From assembly GCA_023431185.1 (NCBI GenBank), contig JAEYXS010000080.1, forward strand, positions 1-64,000: 64,000 bases of DNA, written 5' to 3'. The first letter of the stretch is position 1, and every line of letters starts with the position of its first letter. The DNA is from Verrucomicrobiota bacterium. GTDB lineage: Bacteria; Verrucomicrobiota; Verrucomicrobiia; Limisphaerales; JAEYXS01. The translations under genes were made by a program, and so were the position numbers. The notes beneath the pieces are model-generated. The model ran no database searches and was not told where the DNA came from. It worked only from the letters and a program-made list of their open reading frames with translations. Shown in pieces: positions 59,030 to 64,000 of this stretch.

Positions 59030-60553
59030 GCCGAGCGCCCCAACATCATCTACATCCTTGCCGATGACCTCGGCTACGGCGATCTCGGTTCGTACAATGC
59101 GAAGTCCAAGATCCCCACGCCGTATCTGGACCAGCTCGCTAAGGAAGGCCGCCGCTTCACGGATGCCCATGCGCCCACCTCCGTTTGCACGCCCACGCGC
59201 TATGCCATTCTCACCGGTCGCTATTCGTGGCGCACACGGTTGCAACGCGGCGTGCTCGGTCCGTGGGACAAGCCGCTAATCGCAGCCAATCGATTGACCG
59301 TGCCCGCTTTGCTCAAGCAACACGGTTACACTACTGCATGCATCGGCAAATGGCACTTGGGCATGACCTGGCCCACGAAGGACGGTCAACCGCCTTCCTC
59401 GACCACCGATGCGTTGAGCAATGTCGATTTCACGAAGCCTATCACTGACGGCCCCATCACACGCGGTTTCGATTTCTATTTCGGCGTGGATGTGCCGAAT
59501 TATCCGCCCTATTGCTTTGTAGAGAATGACCGCACGGTAGGCCAGCCCACCTTGCCGGATACGGGTCGTGCCGAAGGCTTCAATCGCCCCGGTCCGATGC
59601 TGCCGGGTTGGAAGCTGGTCGATATCTTGCCCGCGCTGACCAAGCGCGCCGCGCAATATGTCGAGGACACCGCGAAGACGCAGAAACCGTTCTTCCTCTA
59701 CTTCACACTCACCTCGCCGCATTACCCGGTGGTGCCGTCGCCGGAGTTCAAAGGCAAATCGGGTGCGGGTGATTTTGGCGACTTCGTCGTGCAGACGGAT
59801 TGGTGCGTGGGCCAGATCATGGAGGCATTGAAGCGGGCCAAGGCCGACCAGAACTCGCTCATCATCTTCACCAGCGACAACGGCCCGGAGATCACTGGCG
59901 AGGTGAAACCCGGCGTGTACGATCGCGTGAAAGAATACGGCCACCATAGCATGGGCGAATTGCGCGGAGCGAAACGGGATGCGTGGGAAGGCGGGCATCG
60001 CGTGCCGTTCATCGCCCGCTGGCCGGGAAAAATCCCCGCGAACAGCGTGAGTGCCGAGACGATGTGTCACGTGGACCTGATGGCCACGGTGGCGAAGATC
60101 GTTGGCGCGAAACTTCCTGAGAATGCGGCGGAGGACAGTTTCAACCTGCTACCCGCCTTGCTCGGTGAGAAAACCAACCGACCCTTGCGTACTGGCACGG
60201 TGCATCACGCGGCCTCCGGCAAGTTCGCGATCCGCCAAGGCGATTGGGTGCTCATCGATGCCCCCACGGGCGATGACAACGGCCCGCGCGGCGAACCCGA
60301 ATGGCTTAAGCAAGAACGCAACTACGTGAAAAACGACCAACCCGGCGAACTCTTCAATGTGCGCGAAGACTTGGGCCAACGTCGCAACCACTACGCGGAG
60401 CAACCGGACAAAGTGCAGGAACTGAAAGAGCTTTTGGAGAAATTCAAACGCGATGGCCGCAGCACCCCGGGCGCACCGCAGCAGAACGATGTGCCGATCG
60501 GCAGCGGAGCCGGTCCCGGCAAGAACGCGCCGAAGGCGAAGAAAGGGAAGTGA
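58937..60553 (+). CDS. Exported type I sulfatase with repeat-derived signal peptide
   Basis: 538 residues. The leader FWRWALLIASSFVLGHSSFG is encoded largely by a dispersed repeat. Core motifs: RPNIIYILADDLGYGDLGSY (metal Asp43/Asp44), the formylglycine motif CTPTRYAILTG (Cys84), CIGKWHLGMTWP, LIIFTSDNGPEITG and the C-terminal GTVHHAASGKFAIRQGDW. The tail is Gly/Pro/Lys-rich. It forms an operon with the first sulfatase and, by a TGATG overlap, with the next gene. The different middle regions suggest that the two sulfatases act on different positions of one substrate. Confidence 0.92.
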   Translation: MKKVSSKRLFPFWRWALLIASSFVLGHSSFGAERPNIIYILADDLGYGDLGSYNAKSKIPTPYLDQLAKEGRRFTDAHAPTSVCTPTRYAILTGRYSWRTRLQRGVLGPWDKPLIAANRLTVPALLKQHGYTTACIGKWHLGMTWPTKDGQPPSSTTDALSNVDFTKPITDGPITRGFDFYFGVDVPNYPPYCFVENDRTVGQPTLPDTGRAEGFNRPGPMLPGWKLVDILPALTKRAAQYVEDTAKTQKPFFLYFTLTSPHYPVVPSPEFKGKSGAGDFGDFVVQTDWCVGQIMEALKRAKADQNSLIIFTSDNGPEITGEVKPGVYDRVKEYGHHSMGELRGAKRDAWEGGHRVPFIARWPGKIPANSVSAETMCHVDLMATVAKIVGAKLPENAAEDSFNLLPALLGEKTNRPLRTGTVHHAASGKFAIRQGDWVLIDAPTGDDNGPRGEPEWLKQERNYVKNDQPGELFNVREDLGQRRNHYAEQPDKVQELKELLEKFKRDGRSTPGAPQQNDVPIGSGAGPGKNAPKAKKGK

Positions 60554-61116
60554 TGGGCCGGGGCTTTCCCATTGCCCGATCCGGTTGCTGGCTAAGCTTG
60601 CTGTTGCTGGCCTGCCTCTGCACGGGTTGTCTCTCACCCGTGAGTTCGCAGTACGCTTCTGCCCGGTCTAAAGCACGAGGAGAAGAAGTCCTCCGCAATG
60701 AACCCAAGGTCACCGTCTCCACCGCCAAGAAATGGAACCCAGCGTGGTGGTTTGGCAACGCGGATGATCCCGAACCGCCAGAGTGGTACAAGCCGGATGA
60801 CCCGGCCAGGCAGCGCAAATGGCTGCTACGAAATCCACTGCACAACTTCACCTTCTACGTCATCGGCGCGGCGGACAAACCGTTCGAGCGAGTGGGGCGG
60901 CATCCCAAAGATGTGTTCAACCCGGAGGGCGGCTGGAACTTTGCTACGGCCCGGCACCGCCACTGTCGGCTGCCGTTCCTTTCCTACACGCGCGGTCGCT
61001 TCGCCACGTATTGGGGCTGGCGCGAGCGCGGGAATTTTGGGGTGAAGCTGACTTTCCGGCGTGAGAGCAAGCCAGCGCCTGCACCAGTTCCTATTCCATC
61101 GCCGCCTGCGGAATGA
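60553..61116 (+). CDS. Putative lipoprotein following the sulfatases
   Basis: 187 residues whose ATG shares one base with the sulfatase stop (TGATG). The leader WLSLLLLACLCTGCLSP has a lipobox-like ending with Cys next to Gly, so lipid anchoring is possible though position -3 is unusual. The mature part is Trp/Pro-rich (PAWWFGNADDPEPPEWYKPD) with LHNFTFYVIGAADKPF and a closing WGWRERGNFGVKL. It ends in a Pro/Ala tail. No certain family; coupling to the sulfatase suggests a cell-surface role. Confidence 0.65.
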   Translation: MGRGFPIARSGCWLSLLLLACLCTGCLSPVSSQYASARSKARGEEVLRNEPKVTVSTAKKWNPAWWFGNADDPEPPEWYKPDDPARQRKWLLRNPLHNFTFYVIGAADKPFERVGRHPKDVFNPEGGWNFATARHRHCRLPFLSYTRGRFATYWGWRERGNFGVKLTFRRESKPAPAPVPIPSPPAE

Positions 61117-61312
61117 AGTTGCTTGCGGGTTGCTGGTGATTCTGGTTGATTGATTTCAACGCTGGCGGGCGTGCTTGGTCAGGCTGGGAGGCCTGTGTTT
61201 TCCTGATGATTGATTTTCTCTCTGCATGCGGCTGCGTGCGAAGATTTCATGGACCACACCGCTTTCCCCCGCATCCGGCTGTTTCGTTAGTAAAAGCAAC
61301 AACTTGAAACGT

Positions 61313-61669
61313 ATGTCAGAGAAAATGATTCATGGACTGGTGCTGTTCGGTGTGGTTGCCATATTGGCCGCCATCGCCATCCCAAACTTTGTCAAAGCCA
61401 GAACGGGCAGGCCACCGCCATGCATTGCCTATCTGATGCAGATAGATAGCGCCACCCAGCAGTGGGCATTGGAGAATAAGAAGAAAGATACGGATGTGCC
61501 GGTTCAGGCAGAAGTGGCGAAATTTTTGCTCAAGGGCGTGATACCCAAATGTTCTCAAGGCGGCATTTATCGTTTAGGCGCGACCGTGGGCGATGCCCCC
61601 ACCTGCTCTCTGGCCGCGACGCTTGGGCATTCGCTTCCTGAATTACCCCGAAGAAGCTATGCGGAATAA
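61313..61669 (+). CDS. Pseudopilin-like protein, tandem member 1
   Basis: 118 residues. The N-terminal hydrophobic helix ends in AILAAIAIPNFVKAR, the signature of verrucomicrobial type II secretion/type IV pilin-like proteins. However, the usual prepilin leader (Gly-Phe-Thr-Leu-x-Glu) is missing. The periplasmic part has YLMQIDSATQQWALENKKK, a second Cys in IPKC and a third in APTCSLAATLGHSLP. First of five tandem relatives; the next gene overlaps it by 11 bases. Confidence 0.75.
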   Translation: MSEKMIHGLVLFGVVAILAAIAIPNFVKARTGRPPPCIAYLMQIDSATQQWALENKKKDTDVPVQAEVAKFLLKGVIPKCSQGGIYRLGATVGDAPTCSLAATLGHSLPELPRRSYAE

Positions 61670-61988
61670 ACGCTGGATATGGTTTTGGTTGGTGCTCACG
61701 GTGGCGTTATTGACGGCCATCACGATCCCGAACTTTGTGAAGCACAAGGAACCGTCCAAAAACCAATGCGTTCCTAACCTCAAACAGATTGATGGGGCGA
61801 TCCAACAGTGGGCTTTGGTGAATAAAAAAGAAGCCACCGATGTGCCGGACCTGGCCGGGGCGGCGAGCTATCTTAAGGGCGGTGTCTTGCCGGTCTGCCC
61901 GCAAGGCGGCAGCTATCGCACCGGGGCAACCGTGATGGACCCACCGATTTGCTCACTGGCCACCACTCGCGGTCACTCGCTTCCATGA
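61659..61988 (+). CDS. Pseudopilin-like protein, tandem member 2
   Basis: 109 residues. A membrane helix (WFWLVLTVALLTAITIPNFV) is followed by CVPNLKQIDGAIQQWALVNK, a Cys in LPVCPQGGSYR and ICSLATTRGHSLP at the end. It overlaps member 1 by 11 bases and member 3 by four (ATGA), so translation is coupled. It lacks a prepilin cleavage motif. Confidence 0.75.
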   Translation: MRNKRWIWFWLVLTVALLTAITIPNFVKHKEPSKNQCVPNLKQIDGAIQQWALVNKKEATDVPDLAGAASYLKGGVLPVCPQGGSYRTGATVMDPPICSLATTRGHSLP

Positions 61989-62323
61989 GTAAAAAACTTC
62001 TGATCAGTGCTGGCGCGGTAATGTTTCTCTTCTTGGCCGCAGTCATCATCGTGCCCAACTTTATTCCTGCGAGACACTCGAACAATCCTGGTTGCATCGG
62101 ATATCTGAAATGGATCGAAGGGGCGACGGGCCAATGGGCGCTGGAAAATCAAAAGAAGGATACAGATGTGCCTGATTTGGCCGGGGTGACCCAGTTCCTT
62201 CCGCGAAAGGAGCTGCCCCAATGTCCCAAAGGCGGCGTTTACCGTTTAGGCGTTACGGTGGCTGATCCGCCTGTCTGCAGTCTGGCTACCACCCACGGAC
62301 ATTCACTCACACCTTTGAAATGA
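61985..62323 (+). CDS. Pseudopilin-like protein, tandem member 3
   Basis: 112 residues: helix LLISAGAVMFLFLAAVIIVP with NFIPARHSN, then CIGYLKWIEGATGQWALENQ, QCPKGGVYRLGVTVADPPVC and SLATTHGHSL. It is closest to members 1 and 2 (shared SLA-x-T-x-GHSL ending). Its ATG overlaps the preceding stop. Confidence 0.75.
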   Translation: MSKKLLISAGAVMFLFLAAVIIVPNFIPARHSNNPGCIGYLKWIEGATGQWALENQKKDTDVPDLAGVTQFLPRKELPQCPKGGVYRLGVTVADPPVCSLATTHGHSLTPLK

Positions 62324-62324
62324 T

Positions 62325-62666
62325 ATGAAACTGATGCGAGGCCATTGGACTTGGAATGTGTTTCTCCTGCTGCTGGTGGCTGGAATTTTTTATGCCATAG
62401 CGTTACCTAATCGCATCCGTCGCGGCCCTTACCCAAAACACAAATGCATCTCCAATCTGAAGCAAATCGATGGGGCCATCTATGTGTGGGCTATGGAAAA
62501 CAAACGGGCGGAAACTTCCACCCCAAATCTGTCAGCGGCGCTGAAGTATCTGAAAGACGGGAAACTGCCCACGTGTCCCAATGGCGGCTCTTACGCGGCG
62601 GGGCGGACCATCGCTGATGCACCGACTTGCACCAAAGGAAAAGAGCTGGGCCACACGTTGCCTTAA
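62325..62666 (+). CDS. Pseudopilin-like protein, tandem member 4
   Basis: 113 residues: helix WNVFLLLLVAGIFYAIALPN, then CISNLKQIDGAIYVWAMENK, TCPNGGSYAAG and the ending CTKGKELGHTLP, which differs from members 1-3 but matches member 5. It starts one base after the stop of member 3. Confidence 0.75.
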   Translation: MKLMRGHWTWNVFLLLLVAGIFYAIALPNRIRRGPYPKHKCISNLKQIDGAIYVWAMENKRAETSTPNLSAALKYLKDGKLPTCPNGGSYAAGRTIADAPTCTKGKELGHTLP

Positions 62667-62674
62667 GTAAATCC

Positions 62675-62992
62675 ATGAAGATGATGATTTCGCCACGGGT
62701 ATGGCTGGCCGCTGCATGGGTGCTGAATCCCGGCAACTTTGTCCGATCAACTCACGCGGAGAAAAATTACTGCATCGCCAATCTGAAACAGATCGACGGC
62801 GCAATCCAGTTTTGGGCTCTGGACCACAAGAAAGCCCAGACTGATTCGCCTGATTGGAACGCCGCAATCAAGTATCTTAAAGGCGGTAAACTGCCCCAAT
62901 GTCGGCAGGGTGGAACCTATGCTCCCGGCCGAAAGATAGCCGACCCGCCTACCTGCAGCAAAGGAAAGGATCTCGGCCACACGCTGCCTTGA
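62675..62992 (+). CDS. Pseudopilin-like protein, tandem member 5, degenerate N-terminus
   Basis: 105 residues. The globular part is intact (CIANLKQIDGAIQFWALDHK, QCRQGGTYAPGRKIADPPTC, KGKDLGHTLP), but the N-terminal helix is shortened (RVWLAAAWVLNPGNFVRSTH), so membrane insertion is doubtful. The relic NPGNFVRS corresponds to IPNFVKA of the others. It may be decaying. It follows member 4 by eight bases. Confidence 0.7.
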   Translation: MKMMISPRVWLAAAWVLNPGNFVRSTHAEKNYCIANLKQIDGAIQFWALDHKKAQTDSPDWNAAIKYLKGGKLPQCRQGGTYAPGRKIADPPTCSKGKDLGHTLP

Positions 62993-62999
62993 GAGCGAA

Positions 63000-64000
63000 T
63001 CACGGAAACAACTCCATCAACGCATCCGCAAACAGCTTCATGCCGCGCGCGTCAGGGTGATTGATCGAGTTCAGCATGATGGTGCTGTGTGGGATGCCCT
63101 GGCGCCAGAGGCGTCCGTACCGCAACGACGCATCCGCGAGCGCCACGTTATGCTTCGCCGTGAATTCGCGCAGGCCCTTCACATACGGGCGCGGGTCGTT
63201 ATCGATGTCCCGCTCGCGATTCAGCCCCATCCAGTCGGGCCGCGTGTAGTGCGGCGTCAGGATGATCCACTCCGCGCCGATCTCCTTGAAGTCCGCGAGG
63301 AGCTTGCCGTAGCGCTGCTCCACCTGTGCGGGATTCAGCCCCGCGTCATTCACGAACTCGGACACGATCAGGTCCGGCTTCACCGCCAGCACCTTCTCCT
63401 GGTAGTTATGCTCGCTGCCCGGCGGTTCGGCGAGGTAACTGCCCGTGTTGCGTCCGCCCCAAGCTTCCGTGATGAGCTCGATCTTCGCTTTCGGGAAACG
63501 CTCTTGCAGCCGCGTGACGAACTGGTTTTGCCACCGGTTCTTCTCGTAATCCGGCACGTACGTCCCAACCGTCACGCTATCGCCCCACGCAAGGATGCGG
63601 ATAGGCTCGCCCGCTTGCAGCTTCTTGAGCGCCTTCGGCACCAGCTTCTCCGCGACCGTCGGCGAAGGCTTGGCCGGCTCCGGATAATTCGCTTCCAAGA
63701 TCGGGAAGAGGTGGTCCGGCGAAAGCTTTGTGACGTGACCCGGCAGCCACAAGTTGGCCAGCCGACGCTCGCCCGCTTTCAACACGGGCGGCAATGGCGC
63801 GGCGGCGAGTGGTGTACCAGGACGATACTCGATCCGGTTGCCCTCCGCGAGCACAATCGTATCGAGACGCAACAAGCTGTGCTGGTAGCTGGCATAGACG
63901 GCCTGGCCTTCTTTGATGCCCCCGTTGGTTAACCGGCCAATCGTGCCCCACGTGAGGTCGATCTCGTAATCCTTCCCGCGCACAAAGGTCACGGCCGACT
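63000..64000 (-). CDS. SGNH/GDSL hydrolase, 5' end beyond the window
   Basis: The frame runs off the right edge, so the N-terminus is missing; at least 330 residues are present. A beta-rich N-terminal part (YEIDLTWGTIGRLTNG, LDTIVLAEGNRIEYRPG) precedes the SGNH domain: block I ILAWGDSVTVGTY (nucleophile Ser), block II with Gly in EAWGGRNTGSYL, block III Asn in SEFVNDAGLN, and block V NHPDARGMKLFADAL (Asp and His reversed as usual for HPD-type ends). It probably deacetylates a polysaccharide or cleaves another ester. It converges on the pseudopilin array. Confidence 0.85.
   Translation of the reverse strand, partial: SAVTFVRGKDYEIDLTWGTIGRLTNGGIKEGQAVYASYQHSLLRLDTIVLAEGNRIEYRPGTPLAAAPLPPVLKAGERRLANLWLPGHVTKLSPDHLFPILEANYPEPAKPSPTVAEKLVPKALKKLQAGEPIRILAWGDSVTVGTYVPDYEKNRWQNQFVTRLQERFPKAKIELITEAWGGRNTGSYLAEPPGSEHNYQEKVLAVKPDLIVSEFVNDAGLNPAQVEQRYGKLLADFKEIGAEWIILTPHYTRPDWMGLNRERDIDNDPRPYVKGLREFTAKHNVALADASLRYGRLWRQGIPHSTIMLNSINHPDARGMKLFADALMELFP

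Noticed and set aside
1..64000. CRISPR arrays, insertion sequences with transposases, rRNA or tRNA genes
   Set aside because: Looked for regularly spaced repeats, DDE or HUH transposase motifs and conserved RNA sequence; none was recognised.

Overview
The window is about 64 kb of GC-rich chromosomal DNA, densely coded on both strands. It most likely comes from a Verrucomicrobiota (PVC group) bacterium close to the Pedosphaera/Limisphaerales lineage. The evidence is a very large PVC-type dehydrogenase/HEAT/cytochrome c protein, planctomycete-style cytochrome domains, Tat-exported Gfo/Idh/MocA and TIM-barrel proteins, arylsulfatases, a pseudopilin-like family typical of that group, and short repeats scattered between genes. 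No rRNA, tRNA, CRISPR array, transposase or prophage was recognised.

Layout. 1-3.2 kb: the tail of an unknown gene, a TIM-barrel epimerase-like protein, a one-domain AraC regulator, a structured non-coding stretch ending in an intrinsic terminator, and a cupin pair. 3.3-7.9 kb: an osmoregulated periplasmic glucan locus on the minus strand (opgG, a small membrane gene, opgH). 8.3-12.5 kb: a circularly permuted ATP-grasp/alpha-E pair, a dienelactone hydrolase and a DUF1499 protein. 12.5-15.4 kb: a long intergenic region with a three-copy repeat and parS-like sites, then mnmG with a further parS-like site inside its coding sequence. 15.6-16.7 kb: a visibly AT-rich two-gene cassette of unknown function. 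16.7-23 kb: an acetyltransferase, REP-like repeats, a coupled membrane protein/esterase pair, and a six-gene minus-strand operon (trpD, three small membrane proteins, folA, an MBL-fold hydrolase). 23.1-26.3 kb: a cytochrome-domain protein, an oxidoreductase and a rhomboid protease.

26.3-33.9 kb is a pyruvate dehydrogenase block: a divergent lipoate ligase, then aceE, aceF, lpdA and a ygfZ-like gene. 34-41 kb holds the giant PVC heme protein, an AT-richer orphan gene, and aroB - unknown - trpG. 41.4-49.7 kb is a copper/silver efflux operon (CusC-, CusB- and CusA-like proteins) flanked by three small exported Cys-rich proteins and a YHS-type protein. 49.8-57.3 kb holds a small membrane protein, an esterase, a mannose-6-phosphate isomerase-like protein, a protein with three 60-residue repeats, a GDPD phosphodiesterase, a glutathione peroxidase and an HflK/HflC-like SPFH pair. 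57.4-64 kb holds two sulfatases, a putative lipoprotein, five tandem pseudopilin-like genes and an SGNH hydrolase cut by the window edge.

The most unusual features are repeats acting inside or beside genes. A REP pair (BIME) with GTAG feet lies in frame between the start codon and signal sequence of the CusC-like gene. The second sulfatase takes most of its signal peptide from a dispersed repeat. Other unusual items are the structured RNA candidate at 1.96-2.26 kb, the parS cluster, the AT-rich cassette, the tandem pseudopilins and the triple-repeat protein. All functional calls rest on reading motifs by eye; no database search was run.
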